The notes under the pieces are model-generated. The model was not told where the DNA came from, did not search any database, and worked only from the letters and a program-made list of their open reading frames with translations. Positions 8,429-16,108 of a stretch of DNA of 27,742 bases are shown one piece after another. Source of the DNA: CAXXOZ01 sp963676435 (GTDB lineage: Bacteria > Bacillota > Clostridia > Lachnospirales > Lachnospiraceae). Every line of letters starts with the position of its first letter. The first letter of the stretch is position 1. The position numbers and the translations under genes were made by a program. The DNA is taken from assembly GCA_963676435.2 (NCBI GenBank), contig CAXXOZ010000016.1, positions 1-27,742 of the forward strand. Direction: 5' to 3'.

Positions 8429-8503
8429 CATTAACATAGATTTTTAGCTATCATTTAGGAAGTTATTGTGATATTCTTATATCAGAAAATGGAGGCAGTT
8501 ATT

Positions 8504-9700
8504 ATGTCAGAAAATGTTATCATAATCGGTGGAGGAGCAGCTGGATTAATGGCTGCTATAAGCGCAGCAAAACAAGGAGCTAATGTAACTGTTTTAGAAC
8601 ACTCTGAGCGCGTAGGGAAAAAAATACTTTCTACTGGAAATGGAAAATGTAATTTAACCAATACATCTATAAGTTCAAATAAATATTATGGCGGGGACAA
8701 ACTCTTCATAGAAAATATTTTGAAAAGATTTAATGTTGAAAATACACTTAATTTTTTTTCTGACCTTGGAGTTCTTTTGAAAAATAAAAATGGATATATT
8801 TATCCGATGTCAGAACAGGCTTCAACTGTATTAAATGCATTGCGTTTTAAATGTGAAGAACTAGAAGTGAAGTTCATTACAGGTAAAGAATGTAATAAAA
8901 TAGAACAATTTCAAAACGGGTTTAAAGTTGAAGGAGTAAAATACAATGCTGTTATTCTTGCAACAGGTGGGATGAGTGCCCCTAAAACTGGGTCAGATGG
9001 AACAGGTTATTCTATTGCAAAACGCCTTGGGCATACAATTATTAAACCACAACCAGCGCTGGTAGCATTAAAATGCGAAGAAGGTTTTTATAAAGCACTA
9101 GCTGGTATAAGAACTACGGCTGAGTTAAAATTATTTATAGATGACACTCAGGTAGCAGATGACAAAGGAGAGTTACAGCTTACTTCTTATGGGATTTCAG
9201 GAATACCTGTTTTTCAGATAAGTCACTTTGCTACTAGAGCTTTAAACAAGACGAAAAACATTTATGTATATATTGATTTTTTACCAGACTATTCTTCTGA
9301 GGAGTTAATAGACTTTTTAAGTAGAAGTGTAGAAACAAATATAAGAACTCCTGAAGAGCATTTATCCTGTATATTAAATAAAAAGCTGGCGTCTGTTATT
9401 TTTAAGGAATCAAAATCTTCAAAATATATGACAATAAAAGACATCTCTTCAATTGTAAATAAAATCAAAAAATTCAAAACTAAAGTAATTTCTTCAAACT
9501 CATTTGAAAATGCACAGGTCACTTCAGGTGGGATTTTAACAACTGAAATTGATTCAAATACAATGGAATCTAAATTAATAAAGAACTTGTATTTTGCAGG
9601 AGAAATTATGGATGTAAATGGAATTTGTGGAGGATATAATCTTCAATGGGCCTGGTCAACTGGTTATATTGCTGGGGAAGAGGCTGGAAGGAATAAATAA
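8504..9700 (+). CDS. HI0933-like NAD(P)/FAD-dependent oxidoreductase (BaiN/RdsA type)
   Basis: A 398-residue flavoprotein of the HI0933/YhiN family (TIGR00275 type), whose members are poorly characterised FAD enzymes; one relative, BaiN, has been linked to bile-acid reduction. The N-terminus carries the dinucleotide-binding motif GGGAAG (9-14) with the Rossmann-type beta strand NVTVLEH. The family motif GKKILSTGNGKCNLTN follows. Near the C-terminus GGYNLQWAWSTGYIAGE closes the FAD site. ATG 8504 is preferred over the upstream GTG 8468 because GGAGG (8491-8495) lies 8 bases before it and the protein then begins directly with the Rossmann strand. The stop overlaps the next start by one base (TAATG). 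The substrate is unknown. Confidence 0.9.
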   Translation: MSENVIIIGGGAAGLMAAISAAKQGANVTVLEHSERVGKKILSTGNGKCNLTNTSISSNKYYGGDKLFIENILKRFNVENTLNFFSDLGVLLKNKNGYIYPMSEQASTVLNALRFKCEELEVKFITGKECNKIEQFQNGFKVEGVKYNAVILATGGMSAPKTGSDGTGYSIAKRLGHTIIKPQPALVALKCEEGFYKALAGIRTTAELKLFIDDTQVADDKGELQLTSYGISGIPVFQISHFATRALNKTKNIYVYIDFLPDYSSEELIDFLSRSVETNIRTPEEHLSCILNKKLASVIFKESKSSKYMTIKDISSIVNKIKKFKTKVISSNSFENAQVTSGGILTTEIDSNTMESKLIKNLYFAGEIMDVNGICGGYNLQWAWSTGYIAGEEAGRNK

Positions 9701-11298
9701 TGATTAGAATTACACAATTAAAATTAGATATAGACCATGATGAAAATGAATTAAGATTACGAATACTTAAAAAATTAAAAATTTCAAATAATCAAAATTT
9801 CACATATAAAATTTCAAAAAAATCTATAGACGCAAGAGACAAGAACCAAATAAAATTTATATATTCTATAGATGTTGATGTAGAAAATGAGAAAAAAGTT
9901 TTAAAATCTATTAAAGATAAAAATATTTCATGTTTTATTGAAAAAAAATATGATGTTCCTTTCCTTTTTTCGAATAAAAACAAATACAAGCAACCGATAA
10001 TTGTAGGAAGTGGGCCATCAGGTCTGTTTGCTGCATATTTTATGGTTTTATCTGGTTTAAAGCCAATAATCATTGAACAGGGTGAGGATGTAGATAAACG
10101 TTTAAAAACGGTTACAAAATTTTGGGAAAATAATATTATTAATCCTTGTTCCAATGTACAATTTGGCGAAGGTGGTGCAGGTACATTTTCAGATGGAAAA
10201 TTAAATACAATGGTTAATGATAAAGTAGGGCGAAATAAAGTGGTGTTAGAAACATTTGTAAAGTTCGGTGCGCCAGAAGAAATCTTATACATAAATAAAC
10301 CGCATATAGGAACTGATATTTTAATGAATGTAGTTAAAAATATGAGGAAATTCATTATAAAGAATGGTGGAGAAGTACTTTTTAACACTAAGCTAGTTGA
10401 TTTAGTTATAAAAAACACTAAACTAGAAGCAATTAAAGTAATAAATGATAATATTGAAAAAGAAATGTGTTGTGAAAATTTAATACTTGCTATAGGGCAT
10501 AGCTCTAGAGATACATTTAAAATGCTGTATAAAAGAGGCGTGTTTATGACGGCAAAGTCATTTGCAGTAGGTGTAAGAATAGAGCATCCACAAGAAATGA
10601 TCAACTTAGCACAATATGGGTGCGCGAACAATAAATACCTTCCTGTAGCAGACTATAAACTTACACATAAAACAGATAAAGGAAGAAGTGTTTTTTCTTT
10701 TTGTATGTGTCCTGGAGGATATGTCGTTAATTCATCTTCTGAAAGTGATAGGTTATGTGTGAATGGAATGAGTTACTCAAAAAGAGACAGTGATAATGCT
10801 AATTCTGCTATTATTGTTTCAGTTACACCAGATGATTTTTCAAAAAACTATCCTCTAGCTGGTATTTCTTTTCAGGAGGAATTAGAAAAAAAAGCTTTTA
10901 AGGCTGGAAATTCATTTATTCCAAACCAATTATACATAGACTATAAAGAAAACCGAAAGTCTAGTAGCTTTGGGAAAATTCATCCAATAACAAAAGGTGA
11001 AACAAAATTTTCTAATTTAAGAGATTTATTTACAGAAGATATTAACCTTTCAATAATTTCTGGTATTGAACGCTTTGGGAAAATAATAAAAGGCTTTAAT
11101 AGAGAAGATTGTATTCTTTCAGGAGTTGAAAGTAGAACATCGTCACCTGTCAGAATTGTTAGAAATGATGATTTTCAATCAAATATAAAAGGTATATATC
11201 CTTGTGGAGAAGGAGCGGGATATGCTGGAGGTATTACTTCGGCAGCAATAGACGGAATAAAAGTATTTGAAGAATTTGTAAAAATGTTGTATGATTAA
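9700..11298 (+). CDS. Uncharacterised FAD-dependent dehydrogenase (COG2509 type)
   Basis: A 532-residue flavoprotein of the COG2509 group, common in Firmicutes and without a defined reaction. Residues 1-90 form a charged N-terminal domain rich in Lys/Asp. The FAD-binding Rossmann motif is GSGPSG (103-108). The family signature SNVQFGEGGAGTFSDGKLNT follows at about 151-170. A C-terminal FAD segment GIYPCGEGAGYAGGITSAAIDG is at about 501-522. The gene starts at the TAATG overlap with the HI0933-type gene and runs 8 bases into the upstream part of the proB leader, so the two flavoproteins and proB are probably cotranscribed. Whether the flavoproteins act together is not shown by sequence. Confidence 0.88.
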   Translation: MIRITQLKLDIDHDENELRLRILKKLKISNNQNFTYKISKKSIDARDKNQIKFIYSIDVDVENEKKVLKSIKDKNISCFIEKKYDVPFLFSNKNKYKQPIIVGSGPSGLFAAYFMVLSGLKPIIIEQGEDVDKRLKTVTKFWENNIINPCSNVQFGEGGAGTFSDGKLNTMVNDKVGRNKVVLETFVKFGAPEEILYINKPHIGTDILMNVVKNMRKFIIKNGGEVLFNTKLVDLVIKNTKLEAIKVINDNIEKEMCCENLILAIGHSSRDTFKMLYKRGVFMTAKSFAVGVRIEHPQEMINLAQYGCANNKYLPVADYKLTHKTDKGRSVFSFCMCPGGYVVNSSSESDRLCVNGMSYSKRDSDNANSAIIVSVTPDDFSKNYPLAGISFQEELEKKAFKAGNSFIPNQLYIDYKENRKSSSFGKIHPITKGETKFSNLRDLFTEDINLSIISGIERFGKIIKGFNREDCILSGVESRTSSPVRIVRNDDFQSNIKGIYPCGEGAGYAGGITSAAIDGIKVFEEFVKMLYD

Positions 11299-11323
11299 GG
11301 GTGGAATTATGGGAGGTCCTATT

Positions 11324-12181
11324 ATGAATTCGTATAGAGAAAAACTTAAGAACAAGAAGCGTATTGTAATTAAAATCGGTTCTTCGTCTTTAACATATCC
11401 TGAATCAGGTTATATAAATATTTCGAAAATTGAAAAACTTGTAAGAACCCTTGCAGATATAAGAAATAGCGGTATAGATGTTGTTTTGGTGTCATCAGGT
11501 GCTATTGCTATTGGGAAAAACAAACTTAATTTATGTAAAAATGAATTAACTGTTGCGCAAAAACAAGCTGTAGCCTCTATTGGTCAAGCACAGTTAATGA
11601 CTTTATATCAAAAATTATTTTCAGAGTACAATAATATTGCTGCACAAATTTTAATAACAAAGTTCACAATGGTTAATGACAGAAGTAGAAAAAATGCTAG
11701 AAATACTTTTGAAGAACTATTTAAATTAAAAGCTATCCCTGTAGTGAATGAAAATGATACTGTTTCAACTCAGGAAATAGAATTTGGTGATAATGATTCT
11801 TTATCTGCAGTTGTTGCTGCATTGGTAAATGCAGATTTACTGATTCTTTTATCAGATATTGATGGTCTTTTTACAGATGATCCAAACCAAAACCCACAAG
11901 CTGAATTTATTGATTTAGTGCCTGAAATCACAGATGATCTAATTTTGATGGGCAAGAGTTCTTCTGGCTCTTCAATAGGTACTGGTGGAATGGCTACAAA
12001 ATTATCTGCTGCAAAAATTGCTACGGCATCTGGCGCTGATATGGTTATTGCTAATGGTAAAAGTGTTTCCTCTATAGAAAAAATAATATGTGGAGAAAAC
12101 ATTGGTACATTATTTTTGTCGGACAAAAAAGATGATTTTAAAATAAAAAATTACATAAATAACGAGCAGGAGGGCTTATGA
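11324..12181 (+). CDS. proB: Glutamate 5-kinase, short form without PUA domain
   Basis: First step of proline synthesis, making gamma-glutamyl phosphate from glutamate and ATP. About 285 residues form a single amino-acid-kinase domain: VIKIGSSSL near 15-23, VSSGAIAIG near 55-63, VNENDTVS near 140-147, LSDIDGLFTDDP near 175-186 and the ATP-site GTGGMATKLSAA near 218-229. It ends soon afterwards, so the C-terminal PUA domain of E. coli-type ProB (about 370 residues) is missing, as in many clostridial enzymes. ATG 11324 is chosen because GGGAGG (11311-11316) lies 7 bases upstream; the in-frame ATG 11291 inside the previous gene has a poorer site. The stop overlaps the next gene (ATGA). Confidence 0.94.
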   Translation: MNSYREKLKNKKRIVIKIGSSSLTYPESGYINISKIEKLVRTLADIRNSGIDVVLVSSGAIAIGKNKLNLCKNELTVAQKQAVASIGQAQLMTLYQKLFSEYNNIAAQILITKFTMVNDRSRKNARNTFEELFKLKAIPVVNENDTVSTQEIEFGDNDSLSAVVAALVNADLLILLSDIDGLFTDDPNQNPQAEFIDLVPEITDDLILMGKSSSGSSIGTGGMATKLSAAKIATASGADMVIANGKSVSSIEKIICGENIGTLFLSDKKDDFKIKNYINNEQEGL

Positions 12182-13365
12182 ACATAAAGATACTAAAAAG
12201 CTCTCAAAACTTTAAAGGTATTATGCTAAAAGAAAATAAAGTAATGGAAATAAAATACCACAAAAGTCAGTTTCAAGATATAAATTCCGTAAAGTATTAT
12301 TTACTAGATCTTGAAACTAATAACAGAGAAGAAATATTACCAAAAATTAAAAAATTTAGTATTATGAATATTGAAGAAAGTTATATGAATTCTGATTATA
12401 TTTTATTTTCTTCTATTGTTCAATCAGAAAAAAATAATACTGAAATCCAGTTATATAAATATTATTATCTAGATAATGAGTATGAAAAAATTTATTCAGT
12501 ATATGATGACATTGAATTATATCCACATAAAAAAAAGATACGAATATTCCCATTAAATGATAATTATATTTTATTACAATATGAAAATCTAAAGGCTACA
12601 TCAATCAACAAAGAAAAAGGATTTTTTGGATTTGAACAAAAATTAATAAATACAAAAGAAAAAACAGAACAGGAAATATTTGATAAAAACTTAAAGAATA
12701 ATGGAGTAGAGAAGATTCTACCAATATCTAATACACATAGTATTATTAAAACTGGTTATTCATTATTTAAAGATGATCTTTATAAGAAAATCAGTGAGGA
12801 AGAAGCTTGCGTTGAAAGTATTTCCATAATTAATACACAACAATTAATATCAGACATTTTTTTATTAGGTGATGATCTGCTTCAAGAAGTAATTGCACAC
12901 GCTCACTATTCAACTTCATTTACACCTATAAAAGTTATAGAAGATTATCTGATATATTCTTCAATAAACTTCACAACCAGAGAAGAAATTATTAATTTTT
13001 ATAATTTTCAAAACAAAGAAAGTACAAACTGTAGAAACCAAAATGTAAATATAACTGAAGATATTGCCAAATCATATGTAATTGATAATATGCCTTATAT
13101 AAAATTAAATACTGAAAGAGGTAGCGAATTTTTTAATATAAAAAGAGGAAAAGTCGATATTATTTTTGATAAAAATGTCACTGTTGAAGAATATATAAAT
13201 AATATATTTATTGTTTCAAAAACTATAAATAAAACTTTTAAAAGAAACAAAAACATTCTTTCAATATATAAATATCCAGGGATGACTTTACTACATGAAG
13301 AAAAAGGTGAATACTCTGGTTGTATAAACGAGGATAATGAAAATATAAATGTTTTTGTTAAATAG
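12178..13365 (+). CDS. Unrecognised protein encoded between proB and proA
   Basis: I do not recognise this 395-residue protein. It has no signal peptide, no membrane segment and no metal-binding or nucleotide-binding motif that I can see. It is rich in Asn, Lys, Ile, Glu and Tyr, with many alternating beta-type stretches (YYLLDLE, YILFSSIVQSE, YIYLL-like runs), which could fit a mainly beta fold. The gene is certainly placed as real coding sequence: ATG 12178 overlaps the proB stop by 4 bases after a GCAGGAGGG site, the frame is clean over its whole length, and a GGGAGG site for proA follows directly. It therefore belongs to the proline operon, but a role in proline synthesis is only a guess from position. 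Confidence 0.85.
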   Translation: MNIKILKSSQNFKGIMLKENKVMEIKYHKSQFQDINSVKYYLLDLETNNREEILPKIKKFSIMNIEESYMNSDYILFSSIVQSEKNNTEIQLYKYYYLDNEYEKIYSVYDDIELYPHKKKIRIFPLNDNYILLQYENLKATSINKEKGFFGFEQKLINTKEKTEQEIFDKNLKNNGVEKILPISNTHSIIKTGYSLFKDDLYKKISEEEACVESISIINTQQLISDIFLLGDDLLQEVIAHAHYSTSFTPIKVIEDYLIYSSINFTTREEIINFYNFQNKESTNCRNQNVNITEDIAKSYVIDNMPYIKLNTERGSEFFNIKRGKVDIIFDKNVTVEEYINNIFIVSKTINKTFKRNKNILSIYKYPGMTLLHEEKGEYSGCINEDNENINVFVK

Positions 13366-13377
13366 GGAGGTAATTAC

Positions 13378-14626
13378 ATGAATGTTATGTTAGAAAAAAT
13401 GGGTGAAAAAGCGGTGGAAGTGTCTGCTAGCCTGCAAAAACTTGGTATTAACAAAAAAAACGAAGCACTCAAAGCTGTTGCTGATGCTTTAATAGCTAAT
13501 GAAAATGAAATAATCTCAGCAAATGCTAAAGATATTGAAAATGGAAAAGCAAATAATATGAAACCAGCCCTTATTGATAGATTATTGCTAACAAAAGAAA
13601 GAATTTCAGGTATGGCTGAAGGTTTGTTACAGGTTATCTCGCTAGATGATCCAGTGGGTGAAGTTACTGGAATGAAAAAAATGCCAAATGGATTAGTTAT
13701 TGGAACTAAGAGAGTACCTCTTGGGGTTATTGGTATTATATATGAGGCAAGACCAAATGTTACTGTAGACGCTTTTGGTCTATGCTTCAAAACTGGAAAC
13801 GCAGTAATTTTAAAAGGCGGTTCAGATGCTATAAACTCTAATATTAAAATTGTAGAAGTTGTTAAAAATGCACTTAAATCAGTAGATGTATCTGAAGACG
13901 CTGTACAGTTAATTGAAGATACTAATAGAGAAACGACCACTGAATTTATGAAAATGAGTGAATATATCGATGTGTTAATTCCTCGAGGTAGTGCAGGATT
14001 GATAAATGCAGTTGTTGAAAACAGTAAAATTCCTGTTATTGAAACTGGTACAGGTAATTGTCATGTATATGTAGATGAAAGTGCTGATATTGATATGGCA
14101 GTTGATATTATTTTCAATGCAAAAACTCAAAGAATTGGAGTTTGTAATGCATTAGAATCTCTAGTAATTAACGAAAATATAATATCAGATGCTTTACCAA
14201 AAATAGTTGCTAAGCTTTTAGAAAAAAATGTAGAAATAAGAGGTGATGAAAAAGCCATGAATGTTTCTTCTGAAATTATAAAAGCGAGCGATGAAGATTG
14301 GGGCAAAGAATATTTAGATTATATTATTTCAGTAAAAACAGTTAAAGATATTGACGAAGCAATTTATCATATCAATAAATATAATACAAAACATAGCGAT
14401 TCCATAATAACATCAAGTTACGATAGTGCTAATAAATTCCTTGATGAAATCGATTCAGCAGCTGTATATGTAAATGCTTTCTACAAGATTTACAGATGGA
14501 TTTGAATTTGGCTTTGGTGCCGAAATAGGTATTAGTACACAAAAATTGCATGCAAGAGGTCCGATGGGATTAAAAGAATTAACTACCACAAAATATATTA
14601 TTTATGGAAATGGACAAATAAGATAA
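13378..14626 (+). CDS. proA: Gamma-glutamyl phosphate reductase, one frameshift near the 3' end
   Basis: Second step of proline synthesis: NADPH reduction of gamma-glutamyl phosphate to glutamate semialdehyde. The aldehyde-dehydrogenase fold is clear: PLGVIGIIYEARPNVTVDA (114-132), KGGSDAINSN (146-155), the IETGTGNCHVYVD segment (221-233) and the catalytic Cys256 in IGVCNALESL. The frame breaks at TTT 14478-14480. Removing one T restores NASTRFTDGFEFGFGAEIG, the standard C-terminal signature, and runs to TAA 14624-14626, giving about 415 residues, the normal size. As written, the frame would stop early at 14505. A sequencing error is more likely than a mutation. GGGAGG precedes ATG 13378, 12 bases after the preceding gene. 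Confidence 0.94.
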
Positions 14627-14635
14627 GAAATTATA

Positions 14636-14662
14636 AAAGGGTAGTGTAAATCGCTACCCTTT
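14636..14662 (+). terminator. Hairpin between proA and miaB, possible weak terminator
   Basis: AAAGGGTAGTG (14636-14646) pairs with CGCTACCCTTT (14652-14662) around a 5-base loop: 11 bp with one T-G pair. The + strand continues TTTAAAAATAT, so the T run is short. It lies 10 bases after the proA stop and probably ends the proline operon, perhaps incompletely. Confidence 0.6.
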
Positions 14663-14692
14663 AAAAATATAAGAAAAGAAAGTGAATTAAAA

Positions 14693-16101
14693 GTGAGTGC
14701 AGAATCAGAAAGACAATATTATTTTATTGAAAAATGTAAGGAAATACTAAGAGAAAAATCTATAAAACTAGGCAGACCATTAACAGTATTGTGTAAAAAC
14801 CTTTGGTTGTCAAATGAATGCAAAGGATTCTGAAAAACTTCTTGGGATTTTAGAGGGAAGTTGGTTATGTAGAAACAGATTCAGAACAGGCAGATTTTGT
14901 TATATATAACACATGTACAGTAAGGGGAAAACGCAAACTTAAAAGTATATGGAAGGCTTGGTTACTTAAAAACAATCAAACAGAAAAATCCTGACATGAT
15001 GATTGCTCTTTGCGGATGTATGATGCAGGAAAAAGAAGTTGTAGAAAAAATTAAATCAAGTTACAAATTTGTAGACATTATTTTTGGAACCCATAATATT
15101 TATAAGCTAGCAGAATTACTTTATGATAGGCTACAAGATAAAAAAATGGTAATTGAAATATTAGACCACACAAATGAGATAGTTGAAGAACTTCCAATTG
15201 AAAGAAAATTCCCTTTTAAATCTGGTGTTAATATAATGTTTGGATGCAACAATTTTTGCAGTTATTGTATAGTGCCTTATGTAAGAGGTAGAGAAAGAAG
15301 CAGAAAGCCGGAAGATATTATAAAAGAGATTAAAAACCTTGTTTCTGATGGAGTAATAGAAATCATGCTTTTAGGTCAAAATGTTAATTCCTATGGAAAC
15401 GATTTTGAAGAAAAAATAAGTTTTTCTAATCTTTTATCACAGATAGAAAAAGTTGAGGGCTTAAAAAGAATTCGTTTTATGACTCCTCATCCAAAAGATT
15501 TGTCTGAAGACCTTATAGAGGTGATGAAAAATTCAAATAAAATATGCAATCATTTACATTTACCAGTTCAATCAGGTAGTACAAAAGTATTAAAAGAAAT
15601 GAATAGAAAATACTCTAAGGAAGACTATTTAAACCTTGTTGACAAAATCAAAACTGCTATGGCCTGATATTTCCTTAACTACAGATATTATTGTTGGATT
15701 CCCAGGAGAAACAGAAGAAGATTTTTGAAGATACACTTGATGTAAGTTAAAAAAAGTTAAATATGATAGTGCATATACTTTTATTTATTCAAAGCGAACA
15801 GGAACTCCAGCAGCAAAAATGGAAAATCAAGTACCAGAAAATATTATAAAAAATAGATTTGATAGATTATTAAAAAGAAATTCAAAAGATTTCAGCTCAG
15901 TTAACAGATAAAAATGTGGGTCAAATATTCGAAGTACTAGTTGAAGATGTAAATGATCAGGATGAAAATATGATTAGCGGAAGATTATCAAATAATTTAA
16001 TTGTACATTTTAAGGGTGATAAATCACTAATTGGAAAATTAATAAATGTGCATTTAGATGAATCAAAAGGTTTTTACTATATAGGTACTGTGAAAGGATA
16101 A
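14693..16101 (+). CDS. miaB: tRNA-2-methylthio-N6-dimethylallyladenosine synthase, frame broken by eight single-base indels
   Basis: MiaB is a radical-SAM methylthiotransferase that adds a methylthio group to i6A37 of tRNA, acting after MiaA. The pieces in order are: an N-terminal part (RQYYFIEKCKEIL..., from GTG 14693), FGCQMN, YNTCTVR and ALCGCMMQE carrying the three Cys of the auxiliary cluster, the radical-SAM CxxxCxxC in GCNNFCSYCIVPYVRG (about 15,243-15,290), GFPGETEEDF, and the C-terminal TRAM domain (15,916-16,101). The frame is restored by removing one base at each of TT 14789-14790, GGG 14855-14857, GGGG 14925-14928, GG 15661-15662, five T 15722-15726, AA 15744-15745, seven A 15749-15755 and five A 15872-15876. 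The corrected length is exactly 467 codons including the stop, normal for the family. All the extra bases are in homopolymers, so read or consensus error is likely. Confidence 0.92.
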
Positions 16102-16108
16102 AAGGGAA

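Noticed and set aside
8468..8503. Upstream GTG start extending the HI0933-type protein by 12 residues
   Set aside because: ATG 8504 has GGAGG at the right distance and begins directly with the Rossmann strand; the extension looks like leader sequence.
9792..10631. 279-codon open frame on the minus strand
   Set aside because: It lies wholly inside the COG2509 flavoprotein gene, has low-complexity hydrophobic content and no recognisable domain; it is a shadow frame.
11291..11323. Upstream ATG starts for proB
   Set aside because: They are within the end of the preceding gene; the better ribosome binding site (GGGAGG) is 7 bases before ATG 11324.
14636..14662. Riboswitch or T-box ahead of miaB
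   Set aside because: Only a single short hairpin and about 30 further bases precede the gene; there is no room for such a structure.
14693..16101. Programmed frameshifting or true pseudogene in miaB
   Set aside because: Eight separate indels, all extra homopolymer bases, with every motif otherwise intact, fit sequence error better than recoding or decay.
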